From positions 1,284,070,277 to 1,284,134,276 of the forward strand of contig CM062818.1 in the NCBI GenBank assembly GCA_031772625.1: a DNA stretch of 64,000 nt, in the 5' to 3' direction. Under the pieces are notes generated by a model. It was not told the origin of the DNA. It saw nothing but the letters and a program-made list of their open reading frames with translations, and did no database searches. This DNA comes from Pinus tabuliformis. Its lineage: Eukaryota; Streptophyta; Pinopsida; Pinales; Pinaceae. The position numbers and the translations under genes are program-made. Shown here one piece after another: positions 10,423-23,564 of this stretch. Every line of letters starts with the position of its first letter. The stretch's first letter is position 1.

Positions 10423-11639
10423 TGATAAAAAAATTCAAATATCATAAAAGACGAGGATATATCAAAAGGAAGAGCTTGTATTCCAAAGAAGATAGAGATT
10501 GTGATTTAGTGATGAATGCATTTATGATGATGAGAGAATATAAATCTTATTCATAGCCATGAATAATCAAAATATTAAAGAAGATATTGAAGTAGAAGTG
10601 GATTTGAGGGAGCACTTGAAAATTCCCTGGAAGAGTTGAGATGACTAAGTAAAAAGGTTAATTAAGTAACTATAAGAATATAAGGATAAAGGATGTGATG
10701 CAAATTCAATCATTCTACTGAAAATAAAATGAGAAGAAACAAAAGGAATAAATGAGATTCTAACAAAGTAGTTGAAATAAAGGAAGGACACTAAAGTTGG
10801 ATGAAGAAATTTTATTTTTAAGAAATGAATTATAAAACGTCTTAGATTAGCTGAATCAAAATTTAAGGACAATAAAAGGTACTAAGTCATTATATCACAT
10901 CCTCAAATGTCAATATCTCCATTAATAAATATAGGTCGTGATAATGAGGTGAATCCAAAGAACAAAAAGCAAGATTCAAGATCAACAATAATAGAAAAGG
11001 GATGCAGGGAACCTACTATCTATGTTGATTCCCTCAGTAACAGTTTAAAGGGACAAAAAAATATGAATATTTTTTCATCAAAAAAATGTTGAGTCATGTA
11101 AAAAAATCCAAGAAAGATTGAAAGGTATAAAAAAAGGAGAAGATGGAGGCATGCAAATATGATAAAATGCACCAATACAAGTATCAATCAACAACATTAT
11201 GGAAAAGAAAGCAAGAAAATTAAATTCAACAAAGTTATTCATTTCTGTAGGAAATATACATCCATATACACAAATTTATTTTATGGACATTGTTATCATG
11301 TAATAATTTTGGTCATAGAGAAATTGATTATAGGGAATATGCTAGAAGATATTATGGAAGAGAATAATTTCTCAAAACTCCAATAAATGACTATTTAGGT
11401 GGAAAAACTAAAGGTATTTATGAAGGTAGTATTAGAAAAGGTAATTATTTTTTCTTATTAGTTGAACTAAATTGAATGATACATATGCAATATCTATGGG
11501 CACAAAATATGGGATTGCAAAAGAAATATGAATAGGTATCCAAACCAAGGCAAGGAAGAACATTTCCTTAGAAGTCAACATCCAATAGTATGAAAAAAGG
11601 GACAAGAGAAGAAGGAGGAGTGTGGTTTGAAGTTATATT
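10423..11639 (+). other. Degenerate Gag-protease spacer of plus-strand copia
   Basis: Purine-rich, Lys/Asn/Ile-coding sequence with no sustained frame. It falls where family members have the variable linker between the Gag knuckle and the protease. Small open stretches at 10907-11092 and 11159-11386 show no recognisable motif. Confidence 0.5.
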
Positions 11640-11850
11640 CTCAAAAAACAAGAAAAAAGTGGTATATTGATAGTGGATGTTCAAGACACATGACTAGAGA
11701 TTACAGTAATTCCATTAAACTAAAGGCAGAGGATGGAGGCAAGGTAATACTAGGTAACAATGCATATGCAAGCCTATATTGCAAAAGGCACAATCAACAT
11801 ACATAATGGAAGAAATAAGGCCAAAAATATTTTGTATGTGGAAGGACCGC
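11640..11850 (+). pseudogene. copia protease fragment
   Basis: With a frameshift, about 11655-11720 reads KKWYIDSGCSRHMTRDYSN, the copia retropepsin active site DSGCSRHMT with the catalytic Asp present. It continues as KLKAEDGGKVILGNN and, after damage, NKAKNILYVEG. AT-rich sequence including a (TA)n run at about 11929-11950 follows and breaks the frame. Confidence 0.7.
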
Positions 11851-12229
11851 AACAAAATGTCTAGGGAAAATTTTAGAGGCAAAATTTTGCAAATGGGATA
11901 ATTTTTGGACATTTTCAAATAAATAAATATATATATATATATATATATATTCACCAATTTGGCTAAAAATCCGCCTATTTTGTTTTACGTATATATGATT
12001 AAATGGATGATATTCACAAAAAAAATACCAATTTTAATAGTAAATTACATGCTTTTAATTGAATACTCGCCTACAATATATATGTATGAATTTTCAAACT
12101 AGAATAGTCACCTATAATACTATATATAGGAAAATATTAACTCCTTAAAAAATACCCTCACAATGTCTTGAATGTGAGTTAAATGATCAAGGGTATGATA
12201 TCACACTCAATTCCAAAATATGTGAACTT

Positions 12230-12927
12230 AGAAATGTTGATACATGAAAGCTGATGGAAAGGACTAATATAACTTTTGGAAATGTATGATTGTTGATGGA
12301 GCTGAAACATTAAAATGTTGTATGGGAAAGATAAAAGAGAGTTGGTTACGACACAAAAGATTGTGACATAATAGTTTTGATAATTTGGTAAAGGTTACAA
12401 AATCACAGGCTATGAAGAACATGCCAAAGATATCAAGACCACATAATGCCTCTGTAAGTCATGCCAACTTGGAAAAAAAAGGGTCTTCTTCAAAACAAAA
12501 TAATATTCTACACCCATGCCTTTGGAACCCATCCATACAGACCTATGTGGACTAGACAAGACTCAAACACTAAGAGGTAAGAGGTATTTTATGTTTTTCA
12601 TTGATGATTATATAAGAATGACATGTGTTAATTTCCTTATATAAAAATCTAAGGCTTTTGATAAATTCAAAGAATTCAAGACTTTAGTTGAAAAAGAAAC
12701 TACCTAAAATAAAATTCTTGAGAATTGATAGAGGAGGTGAGTTTACTTCCAATGAATTCAATAAATTTTGTGAACACCATGGAATTAAAAGACAACTAAC
12801 TGTTGCAAGAACTCCATAGCAGAATGGAGTGGTTGAAAGAAAAAATTGAACAATACAAGAAATGGCTAAAACCATGCTCATTGAAGCTTAATTACCAGAC
12901 ATATTTTGGGGAGAAGCAATTTATACA

Positions 12928-13007
<80 letters not shown>

Positions 13008-13240
13008 AACAAAGCACAAATAAGGGTAAAAAATACTAGAACACCATACAGACTACAAAAGGGTATATATTCAAACATATCAAAGTGTTTGGAAGCAAAT
13101 TTTATATCAAGATAAATGAAGACAATTTAGCTAAATTTTGTTCTAGACCTGATGAAGGAATTTTTCTTAGATATGCATATATAAGCAAAAGATACATATG
13201 TTACAACAAAAGGGCATGATGAGGATAAAGAAGAAGAAGG
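12230..13240 (+). pseudogene. copia integrase, decayed, split by (TA)n expansion
   Basis: Recognisable pieces in three frames: the pre-integrase H...H..C..C zone (WLRHKRL, then CKSCQLGKKR), PLEPIHTDLCG with the first catalytic Asp, FMFFIDDYIRMT, FDKFKEFKTLVEKE, and after a stop the DRGGEFTSNEFNKFCEHHG segment with the second Asp. The RTPQQNGVVERKN-like segment with the catalytic Glu is present in damaged form. A (TA)n tract at 12931-13005 expands the sequence between EAIYT and MNKAQIRV. Confidence 0.75.
12931..13005. repeat. (TA)n microsatellite inside integrase pseudogene
   Basis: About 37 uninterrupted TA dinucleotides. Recognisable integrase sequence lies on both sides, so the tract expanded inside formerly coding DNA. 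Confidence 0.98.
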
Positions 13241-13408
13241 TGATCCATTACATCCAAAAACCCCATCTAGTTATGTCCAATAGCAAAATTCTTCGAAATA
13301 AGGAAGCATGAGTTTAAACTAGAAGGAAGTTTGTTAGCACAACAAGCCATAATAACTTAGCTTTGATATCCTTGATGGAACCTCAAAAAAATTCTCAAGC
13401 CAGTCAAG

Positions 13409-14060
13409 ATGAACAATAGGTTAAGGCTACAAATGAAGAACTATATTAGATTAAGAAGAATGAGACAAGGGAGTATGTTCCAAGACCTAAGGAAAAATGT
13501 CATTGGAACCAATTGGCTATGCAGAAATAAGTTGAAGGAAAATGAACAAGTGGTAACGAATAAAACAAGACTTGTATGTAAAGGATATGCACAAGTTGAA
13601 GGTGTGGAATTAAAATAAACATTTGATCCAATAGTCATAGTTTAAGCAATGAGGATGTTCTTAGAATTTGCAATATTTAAGGGGTTTTAAGTTTATCAGA
13701 TGGATGTAAAATAATTTTTTTTGAATGGATAACCACAAGAAGAAGTATATGTTGAGCATATGGAAGGATTTCGTGCTTTAAAAGAGAAGGATTATGTGTG
13801 CATATTGAAGAAAGATATGTATGGTTTAAAACAAATACCTAGGCACTCATACTCTAGATTAGATAAAAAAATTTAGCTATAAGGATTCAATTAAGGGGCT
13901 CCAGATAATAACCTTTACACCACGACTAAAAATGATAACTTACTAATCATTGTTGTCTATGTGGATGACATAATTTTTGGAAATGTTGTTGATTCTATGA
14001 ATAAAAGTTTTTCAACTAACATGTAGAATGGGTTTGATGGAATCTATGTTCAGAGAACTA
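13409..14060 (+). pseudogene. copia reverse transcriptase, decayed
   Basis: Fragments include VIGTNWLCRNKLKENEQVVT, TRLVCKGYAQVEGVE, VYQMDVK before a stop, EEVYVEHMEGF, DYVCILKKDMYGLKQ and the catalytic box VVYVDDIIFGN at about 13951-13983. The YVDD motif is intact, but several stops and frame changes separate the pieces. Confidence 0.8.
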
Positions 14061-14250
14061 TCTTTCTTTATTGGTTTGCAGGTTCATCAATAAAAAAAGG
14101 CATTTTTATCTCTTATACCAAGTTCCTTAAATAAATATTAAAGAAGTTTTGTATGGAGAGCTATGGACCCACGGACACTCCTATGACAACTGATGTAAGC
14201 TTCGTAAGGACGATGAGTCTCCATATGAAAATAAAACCATCTACAGGTCC

Positions 14251-14920
14251 ATGATTAGTAGTCTTATTTATTTAATAGCTTCAAGACTCGATATCATGCA
14301 AGTAGTAGGACCAATGGGGAGATTTCAGTTAATTAGTAAAGAAACACATGTGAATGCAATTAAAAGGATATTTAGATATTTACATGGCACCATATTTTAT
14401 GGCTTGTCATATCTAAGGGGTATAGATCTCACACTAAGATATTATACAAATGTAGATTGGGCCAATAGTGTTGATGATAAGAAGAGAACTAGTTGGGGCG
14501 GGGGAAGGGGGAGGGGATTATTTTTAGGAAAATTTCTAGTCTCTTGGGCCAACAAGAAACAAACCTACAATTTTATATCCACAATTGAGGTAGAATATAT
14601 TACAACAATATCATGTTACACTCAAGTACTATGGATGAAGAAAAATCTCAAGGATCTTCAAGAATATGGTGATCAACCTGTGCCCATCATGTATGACAAT
14701 ACTAATACTATCAAAATCTCTAAAAACTTCGTTATGATTTCTAAAACAAAGCACATTCCTATCAAATATGACTTTTTTCAAAGAAAAAGTTGTAGATCAA
14801 ACTTTCATATTAGAATACATACCAAAAAAAGAGAAAATTGTATACATATTTACTAAACCTATACCTAGAGAAAGTTTTGAATATGTTCAACAAAAAATGG
14901 GCATAATTTCTTTCTCACAA
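14251..14920 (+). pseudogene. copia RNase H, mostly open
   Basis: The open stretch 14251-14856 covers SSLIYLIASRLDIMQVVG, VNAIKRIFRYLHGT, NVDWANSVDDKKRTS (catalytic Asp), SWANKKQTYNFISTIEVEYI (catalytic Glu region) and a late MYDNTNTIKI. A Gly/Arg-rich stretch (WGGGRGRG) replaces the usual TSGG...FL segment, caused by a G-rich run at about 14497-14517. The C-terminal FTKP.P segment continues in another frame to about 14920. Confidence 0.8.
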
Positions 14921-15195
14921 GAGGGAATGATTCATTGATTTCAGCCAAGAATCATGATAGGGAAAGGGGGAGTTCAAGGAAAGGCTATTAATAAACACAA
15001 GGAGAGTATCTTCCATTATCCATTGGTGTCAAAGGGGGATAATAAGTAGACATCAGGAGTACTAGTATAGTCATAAGAAAACATCAAGAGTACACTCAAC
15101 ATACAGATAGGGGGAGTCTAGCTCAAGATCATTAATGCCTACCAGATGTGTGGTGGTGTTTTTGTCAATGCCAATGAGGGATATTGTAGCATATA

Positions 15196-17489
15196 TGTTG
15201 TCATTGATGTCAAAATCTAGTAACATCGGATATTTATGAATGTGTGCTATCATTGTGAATAACATGTTGTCATAGTTGAATTTTAGATAACATACATTTG
15301 AAGGTATTCTTCCACGGTTCTCTAGTTCAAATGAGAATGAAATTTGTATGGTTGGATAGCCCCTTTAGAGATATTTTCAATGGAATATAATAGCTAGAGT
15401 AAATCCCAAAGGAATGAATATAAGAATCATTTTGTAGTAAGATAGTCTAGAAAGTGGATTTATCTGGACCTTTGCCAACATTTAGGTCATCTATGAATCT
15501 AAGCATCTGGGTATCCATGGCTGCATAGAGGAAACCAATTAAGAAGTATGACAGATCTTGATTTCTCAGTGCCAAGAATAAGGTGGACCCCATTATGACA
15601 TGTCAACATAAGTGGTGACAGATGACAATGATGTGGCTTAGGTGATGATGTGGTAGTCTTAGGATGGTGATACGTGGCATTTTTGTTTTACACTTTTAGG
15701 TGGCTAATTTGATCAATTTAAAATGACATGTGGTGGGCCATGTGGCAACGACATAAAATGACACATGGAACTATGCTAAATTGGAAAATGACATGGTAGT
15801 GACATGTGGCAATTTCTAATTGGCTCTCAAATTTTTGACATGGAAGCTTATAAAGTATCAATATTTGTGCTAGGGATTGCTTTGGAGAAGGTTTTTTGTG
15901 CATTTTGTTTTGTACAAAATGGAAAAGGATAAGCCAATTATCCAAAATTAGCAGTGGATAAAGGTTATTTGGGCATATGATGGTCCAAGGGTGCAGGAAA
16001 CATGTACATGAAATTCAAACCTATATCTAGATTCACTAGCGAAGGCAGGTTGGTCAATATTCCATAGTCAAGGTTCTGTGTGGAGAAATATATATGACCT
16101 TTGGTTCATTTAGACCTTAAGCAGGTGTGCGACGTAAGAAATTACATGGATTCTTAAATATATGAACCCCGTGGTTTAAAATTTTGGTTCCACACTCAGT
16201 TATATGAGGTAATGTTGAAGCCCCTGGAGTTGAAAGTAATTTAGGTAGAAAAGTAATCTAGGTGTCCAGTAACATGTTACAATAAAGTGTACCCATATCC
16301 ATATTTAGTGGAATGTTTGGTTCATAGGGTCATATCATGTGTTTTTTATGTGACTAAAGCTAAGCCCCGAAGGAGACATAATGAGATGTTGGTTTAAGTC
16401 ATATTTAGGTAATCTAGACCAACTTTCCAACATAAGATATTAAAGCAATAAGTCAAATTTTCTTATTGTTGTCCATGTGATTCGGACATGCCAGAATTCA
16501 ACAGATCCAATGTGATATAAATAATATATAGAAGCTTTGAAGTCGTGAGTGATTTGATTGATTGAGAAAGGAGTGTTTTTGGGTGCACATAATCGTATGT
16601 GGTGATTATGTTGTGCAAAGTGTGAAATAAGTTTGAGAAATGAATAGTATGGAAGATGTGTGAAGCTGTTCAATCTAGATTTGATCAATACTTTGAAGTC
16701 TATAAGTTTGATATGCATGATGTTGTTTGAATGCTAAAGAAGAAGAATATAGCATGACTTCCAAGAGATCATAATTTGTAATTGTAGAATAGAGGAGCGA
16801 CATATGATGACTGTGGATAAAATAGAGCTGAAGATATAAAGAAAAGAATCAGTAAAGATTTTTAGGTTGGTACCTCTATCTCTCAGAGGATTGGTGTCTC
16901 ATTCTAGTTGGTGCTAGCCAATCAATGTAATATTAGTTTGGTGCCTATAAGATCATTCAATAATAAAATAAGTTTCACACACACACATATATGGTTTATT
17001 TTTATGTTGTTGATGTGATTCATATTATGTGTGCAATAAAGTGTTTTGATTGTTTAAGACTTCATTGGGGGAGAAATACCATACCACATGCGTTCATATT
17101 AGGGGATATATATTGAGGAAAAATGATAATATATTGAGCATATAATAAGGGGTAAAGAGTGTTTATATTGGGAGTTATAAAAAATGGAGCTCAAAGTTAA
17201 TGAAAAAACATAAAGGGGTATAAAGAATATTAATGAAAAAATGGATACCTACAATATCTAGTGAAATTAGGGGTTTTTTAAATTGGGAAGATATATTGGG
17301 TTCATATTGGTAGGGGGTTAAATAATGTGATTTGTAGAGGTATTTTCCAATATGTAGTCAAATTAAGGATATTGTTTACATGCCATGAAGGCATGTGATA
17401 TGTAGGAGTTTCATTGAGGGATGCTCTTATGGGTTAAGATTGGCCATTACAGTAATTCATCTTCTCTTAGTATAATCATATTTCCAACA
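15196..17489 (+). repeat. Right LTR of plus-strand copia, carrying a MITE-like insert
   Basis: The 3' edge is firm: it ends CATATTTCCAACA like the left LTR at 9583. The 5' edge is tentative, placed at TGTTGTCATTGATGTCAAAA because it has the TG start and lies downstream of purine-rich AAAGGGGGA tracts (about 15033 and 15110). Without the insert the LTR would be about 1.9 kb, long for copia, so the start may lie further right. Confidence 0.55.
17060..17430. mobile_element. MITE-like element, copy 1 (in copia LTR)
   Basis: A 371-bp block interrupts the right LTR. The uninterrupted left LTR (about 9521-9538) reads TTGATTGGTTAAGATTG, while here GTTTAAGA lies before the block and GGTTAAGA after it. 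This implies a target duplication of about 8-9 bp with decay. A homologous block occurs at 18643-19004. It is AT-rich with no ORF and short decayed inverted ends. An 8-9-bp duplication would fit hAT- or Mutator-type mobilisation. Confidence 0.7.
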
Positions 17490-18642
17490 TCTTGAATATG
17501 ATATATTATTATGTTATTTGGATGCTTTATGTGACTTTTTGAAGTAATACAAGTAATTTAAGAAATTTTCTTGTGTTGGATGGTTTGTTTCACTGTATAT
17601 TATTTTCCAAGATAATTCCCTTATTTGTGACTAATATGGTAGCATACATGTGCAAGGCTCCAAAAGCATTGGATAGTCAAATGCTTATAGTTGCAATGCT
17701 TTAACATCATAATTTTATTTAATATTGTGGCAACATTTTATAATAATTGATTTGTTAATGATTAAATGCATTACATAATCCAACATATTTATTATTTATT
17801 ATCTTCCATTGATGTTCATGTCTCACTAGTCTTAATAGACTAAGCAAATTAGATGCACAATAAATTGTTATTGGGAGATGATGGATTAATAAAGAAACAA
17901 AGGTTAGAAATAAGCCACACCATATAAGAAAAGTGTATGATAATTGATTTATTTGGTTAGTCATTCCCTGAATAAAAAATTGCAATTGGATTAATATTAA
18001 TTCTTTTGTAGTTATTTCCATACATTCATGAGACTATACCAAGGGAACAAAGCCTAAATATCTCTTTTCTATAAGAGATAAAATTGACTAGGAGGACAAA
18101 AATGGCTTCCTGATAGTTTTCAATTAGTTTTCAAATGTTTCATTTTTTAACACAATTTTCAATGTACCTATATAGACTATGCAATAACTAGATCTCATAA
18201 TGGTTTAGAAGAAAAGTACTTTCATGGTGATGCATTTTATTAACTCAATAATTTGGGGAAAACTATGGGAAGTTTGTTTTATATCCTTTTAACATGTCTT
18301 CCTAGGGATATTAATACATGTTGAAGGTTCTGATGATGGTAAAGCAAAAAATATGTTATTATATAGTTATAGAAATATATTATTGTCTAATAAGGCTTTG
18401 GTGGATTATTTTCAATATTTCTCACATTATTTGTTATTGTAGTTGATTGGGACAACCTTTGATTCAAGTGAATGCATTTTCTATTGACAATTTATTTATA
18501 TACTTTTACCTTCAATTAAGATTTGAGATCAACTATGCACATTATTTGTCAAACCAGGGTTAGTAAGATTTCAAGGCATTCAGTGTATTATACACAAGAA
18601 AGAGGGTCCTTATCAAATCCTAAATAACCTATGTTTCCATGG
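17490..18642. other. AT-rich unassigned sequence
   Basis: It begins at the right edge of the copia LTR. The only sizeable open stretch (18021-17755, minus) has no motif. No LTR ends, PBS or Pol motifs seen. Confidence 0.4.
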
Positions 18643-19004
18643 GGGCTTCACTTGGGGATCAATACCATACCACGTGCATTCATATTGGGGGATATATATT
18701 GAGGAAAAAATGACATAATATATAGGGGGTAAAGGGTTTCTATATTAGTAGGTATAAAATTGGAGATCAATGTTAATGTTAAAAATATGAAGGGGTGTAA
18801 ACAATGTTAATGAAAAATTAGATACCTACAACATTTAGTGAAAGTAGGGGTTTTTTAAATTGGGAAGGTGTATTGGGTTCGTATTTGTAGGGGGTTAAAT
18901 AATGTGGATTTTAGAGGTATTTTCCAATATGTAGTCAAATTAGGGGTATAGTTTAGTATGCCACTAATGCATGTGACATGTCTGAGGCTCATTGAGTGAA
19001 GCCC
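18643..19004. mobile_element. MITE-like element, copy 2
   Basis: It matches 17060-17430 along its length (AATACCATACCAC, GGGGATATATATTGAGGAAAA, GGGGTTTTTTAAATTGGGAA, GGTATTTTCCAATATGTAGT). This copy has better inverted ends: GGGCTTCACT at the left, AGTGAAGCCC at the right. Flanks ATGG / CCCATG do not give a clean target duplication. Non-coding. Confidence 0.7.
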
Positions 19005-20736
19005 AACCCATGTATGTTGCTAGAAGGAAATCCTATCATAGTATAGAGTCTGGGTGGAAGACAGGCCTAGTATATTAGCCTAAAGCTCAACTTAGTGGCA
19101 CCTCACACATCCAAGTTTCCTACTATGAATGCTCAATTATGTTCCACTGTTTAAATTAATATTAGGCCATTCTTCAACATGCAAATTCTATAATAGAAAC
19201 TATAAAAATATGTTAATAATATTACAAAAAATTTAAAACACACTTGTATAAACCATAAAGTAATAAAAATAAATTAACTATAAAGGAAATTAAAAATAAG
19301 CATTCACACAAAATAAAATATTACCAAATTGTACAATGGTTTTATCTTTTGGAGTGAGTTCGACCTCCCAAGAACAAGCCAACAAATTAAAATTATAACA
19401 GTATAAGTAAATCACTTCACAAACTACAAAGAACTATGAAACTACAATCTATATTGAAGAAGATCCCAAGAAAGCTTATTCTATTCCATCATGGTTTGGA
19501 CTTGTGCTCTATGAAACCCCTCTTGGAATGGAGATTACACTCCCTTTTATACAAAAACTTGATTGAAACTAAAATCCCATTTGAGGATAAAAATTTCTTA
19601 ATTGGTTAAAACATTTTGTTAAATATAGGTCCACTTGAGGATAAACTATTCTTAAATAGTTACAACAACTAGAATAGTTCCAAGATTCTTGCTAACTTCC
19701 CACATATTTTGGGATGCCACTACTTGTCAAATTCAAAATAAGTCATGTGGGCTATAATAACATGCTCAAAATATGTTCAAAAATAATTATTAATGGTGTT
19801 GGGCTCCCTACATACATAATATATATATGGAGAATCTTTAAATCCATAATAAAAACATATATGCACAACTAAGCACATATAAATCTACCTCTCAATAATT
19901 AAATTAATGAAATTATATATGTCAATGTCTTCCTCAAGTAGATATAATTGGTGGTCCATATTGTTGTAGAAATTTGTTTATGATGCACCTGAACCGCCCC
20001 TGATATACCTTCAAGTTTTGCAATTATTATCCACATGCAAAGGTGAAAATTAGACTATGCAACAAATTGTTATATGTCTAATTTCGTAGCATGTTGCTAC
20101 AAGTCTAATTTTGCAGCAGATTGCAATATTTGTGATTCTACAATAATTATTTTAAAAATATGACAACCATGTAGTTGTAGTAGCCAACAAAATGACTTAA
20201 ATCTATGGCAAGGGATGTGCAACAACCATGATTTATGGCAAACATGATTTCATAGCATGTGAAGAAAAACCCTATAACAACTTGTCCACACATGTGTTTT
20301 CACTTCAAAATTAAATACATAATATACTAATTATTTCTAATGTTAATAAAAAATCAAATGAAATACTAAGAAATGTATTGAAAAACATCTTGAGCTGAAA
20401 TCTTATGTGTGAGTATGAAAATGGATAATACATGGTTATGGGTAAATGAAAAATGGATAAAAGGAAGTAAAGGAAGGTGTCCAATAATGGTAATTTTGTG
20501 ACACATCAACTATGTTTTCTTTATTTTGGTCACCATCTTTGGTAATAAAATCCATTTGTCTCTCTTTCTATCTCTCTCTCTCCAAGGTACAATTTGAATT
20601 CTCTTCGAAGTGATTCTTCTCTTTTTCTCTTCCAATCAAGTTGACCTAGTGTTAGTAATTTGACTTGGACATTGAATTTTATTTGAGCTAGAATTTTTCC
20701 CCAAGGAAAATTGCTCATCTCACCTTATAGATACTC
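19005..20736. other. AT-rich unassigned sequence
   Basis: No supported gene. A CT-rich microsatellite-like patch lies near 20556-20582. Very short open stretches only. No structural hallmark of a transposable element was seen. Confidence 0.4.
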
Positions 20737-21150
20737 TTCTCTTCAAAGTGATTTGTACCAAGAAATTTCTTCTAAGAAATTTTCATGTTTGTCCTTCCTT
20801 CTAAGAAATTTTTTCAACATGATTTGAATGATTACCATTCCTTCTCAACAATTTTCTCGTTTACTTTCATGGAAAGAAATTTGTTCTGAGAAATTTTCAT
20901 GCTTTCCCTTCCTTCTAAGAAATGTCGCATGGTTGATTTGTTCAAAATGATTTTCTTGCTAGCCCTTCTTTTTAAGTGATTTGTGCTCTTTCCTTTCATA
21001 TCAATCAATATATGCACTTGGTCTTTCTCCTAAGAAAACCCTTATACGTGATTGCATGCTTGGAATTACTTCTAAGAAATTTCACATGAAGAATTCATAC
21101 CAAGTGATTTGGCATCGAATATTTTTACCAAGCAATTTTCTTGTGTGTTG
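20737..21150. repeat. Diverged minisatellite with core TTCTAAGAAATTT
   Basis: The near-palindromic core CTTCTAAGAAATTTTCATG recurs in more or less decayed form at about 20768, 20797, 20889, 20916, 21027 and 21068, with related AAGTGATTTG and AAGAAATTTG variants between them. Spacing is irregular, roughly 30-110 bp. It looks like an old tandem array. The minus-strand open stretch 21017-20832 is a by-product of the repeat. Confidence 0.6.
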
Positions 21151-23564
21151 CATGTCTTGTTCTTGGGTAAGCATGGGTAGAAAGAAACCTTCCCATGGTT
21201 ATCCTTCCATTGCTTCTGCTAAAATGTGCTTTTACTTACGTAATAAAACCATATTTTTTTTTGTATAATACGTTTTTCAAATTCATTTTTATTTTTGACT
21301 TTCCTTTGATGAGTTGCATAGGCATGAGAGTAGTCTAGAGTCAATGTGGAACATTGAGTGATAGTTGTGAACAAATTGAGGGTATAATCATATCCATAAT
21401 ACTCATTTACATATAAGTGAACTAGTTTCAAGGCATACTTGGCTACCCATTCACAACTAGTACATTTTGTTAAAAAATCAAAAGGGGATCATTAAATAAT
21501 TTCATTGATGGGAAAATATTGAATGGTGAATTGAATGTTATTTCTATTGCCACACGTGAATGAGGTTTCTAGGATGTCATTATAAATTTGTAATAGAGAA
21601 ATAAATATCACATTTCTCTTAATCATCAATTCTATTTCCATCTATTTTATCATTTTTCCTAACCAAACAATTCACCTTCCTGGTTAACCATTTAGTATTA
21701 GGTTTATTTTTGTGATTCATTTAAAACGTTTTTATGGATCCCGAGGTAATATATTATCATTTGTAACATACGTATCATAGGATGATCATTTTTTAATGAT
21801 AGTACCATATTCTTACAAAGGATTTTATGTGGTTGGAATGAATGAAGAAATTATTTGTGAGTTGAAATGAAGGAGAATGGAAATAATAATGATGTGTCAA
21901 TGCAAAGAAACAAGAGGGTGTTCCAACCCAGAGAGAGAAATAAGAGATATAAATAGTAACGTTCAATTCAAGAAAAGAACCATCGGATGAGCACGATCCA
22001 CACCCAAAGAAAAGTCAAGCAAAGAGGTTGATTGATACTACTTCCATCCAACTAGTAAAATTTGAAGATAATGCAATTCCTAGGCAAATGTAAATCTAAC
22101 CACTATGAGGAAAACATACTCGAGTGAATTTTTTTTCTGGAACCTCCTTAAAAAAACCCCTTCTCTCTTTATAGTGAAGGTTGCTAGAATAAGTCAAATG
22201 ACTTTTAGAAGTGGGTTTTTGTTTCCATAAATCTTATCAAATTCACTAGTGTTCCTATGTATGGAGCCCAAGCACATAAAGTAAATAAGAACAATGGAGG
22301 TCACTATTATTACTCTATATGAAACTACTAGTTTAATTGAATTCGTAGCATACTTTAATTAGTATGTATTAGACTCATGTCAATGCACTAATGGATCTCT
22401 ATATACAATAAATCAAATGAGGCTTTGAGATTTTGTTTATATAATATTAGTCTTATTTTAAAAAATAAGAAAAAGTACCAATGCACTTCCATTAATGCAC
22501 AAATGCATTCCTTATATATGTGCACTAGAGATAATTTCATTAATGTGTGATAAAATTTATGCTAGTGTGTCTTTATATAGTAACCACACCAATGCATAGG
22601 TACATCATACACTCCAAATAAGCTTCCATTTTGTAATACAATATTTATTTTAATTTAAAAACTTTCAACTCATCCATGAACTTCCATGAACTTCCTTAAA
22701 TAGTATAGTGGTGCATTTTTGCTAATGATTAATTGGTAAAACATTTTTGCTAATGTGTTTGTAAATTTTAAGCATATCTAAGCCCACTGACGTGTCTATA
22801 TATAAGAATCACCAGATGAGTTTTATGCATTTTGTCATAAATTATATATGTTTATTTGAACAAATTTCAAAACCTAAACAATACACTTAATAACAAGTAC
22901 ACACATTATTGTATACTGACAATTGGTGCAAAAATACACACATTTTAAAAACACTTGTAATTTTCCATGAACATAATATCACATAGATGCATCTTACTAT
23001 TCAACACATGATGGTAGTTTAAAATAATTAATAATAATAAAATATTACCTAACTATAGATTTGTTTTGATACTCTTTTGGTTGTTCCAACCATACAACTA
23101 TTGATGCTCACTATCCCTATATGGCTAACCCATTATTGTTGCTATTGTGTTGAAAAATTCCCTGATTACTTCACTTCATTAGTGAATTTGATTCATTTTA
23201 AAAATTTGCAAAATGGTGCCATAGTTTATAATTGATCCATGCAACAACCATGTCTCTCGAATAAGCAAGGGACTAGATAAAATGTTTGTTAACTTCTCAT
23301 TTACATTTATACTAGATTAAAATTTAGAATTTTCCTTAACTATGATTTTTTTTTCAATATTTTTCAAAGACATTCCATGGCATGCATTCAATATGTTCAT
23401 ATTTAATTGAACCATGTAGTGCATTATGTAAATTAATAAGATATATTGTTGGTTGAACATCACTAATGTGCATCACATTAGTAAAATAAAATAAGAAAAT
23501 ATTTGATTTTCATTACTTTTCATAATATCAAGAGGCACCATTAGTAGTTCTTCTAGTTATTATA
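21151..23564. other. AT-rich unassigned sequence with scattered AATGCACTAATG-like words
   Basis: No supported gene. Between about 22380 and 23480 words such as CAATGCACTAATG, CATTAATGCAC and CACTAGAGATAATTTCATTAATG recur irregularly. This block is the left flank of the copia inserted at 23565; the right flank resumes at 31299. Confidence 0.4.

Larger units (their letters stand above)
9050..17489 (+). mobile_element. Old, heavily decayed Ty1/copia retrotransposon, plus strand
   Basis: Order: partial left LTR (9050-9583), gag (about 9600-10422), protease (about 11640-11850), integrase (about 12230-13240), RT (about 13409-14060), RNase H (14251-14920) and right LTR (to 17489). Every domain is recognisable but has many stops, frameshifts and AT-rich expansions. 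The left LTR is cut at 9050 by the minus-strand copia, so this is the older element. A MITE-like insert sits in the right LTR. Confidence 0.8.

Noticed and set aside
12878..13115. Tyr-Ile repeat proteins around 12930-13005 and 35192-35423
   Set aside because: Direct translations of (TA)n tracts.
20768..20930. Heat-shock-element-like TTC..GAA motifs
   Set aside because: Spacing between TTC and GAA is three bases, not two, and the motifs belong to a decayed tandem repeat with no adjacent gene.
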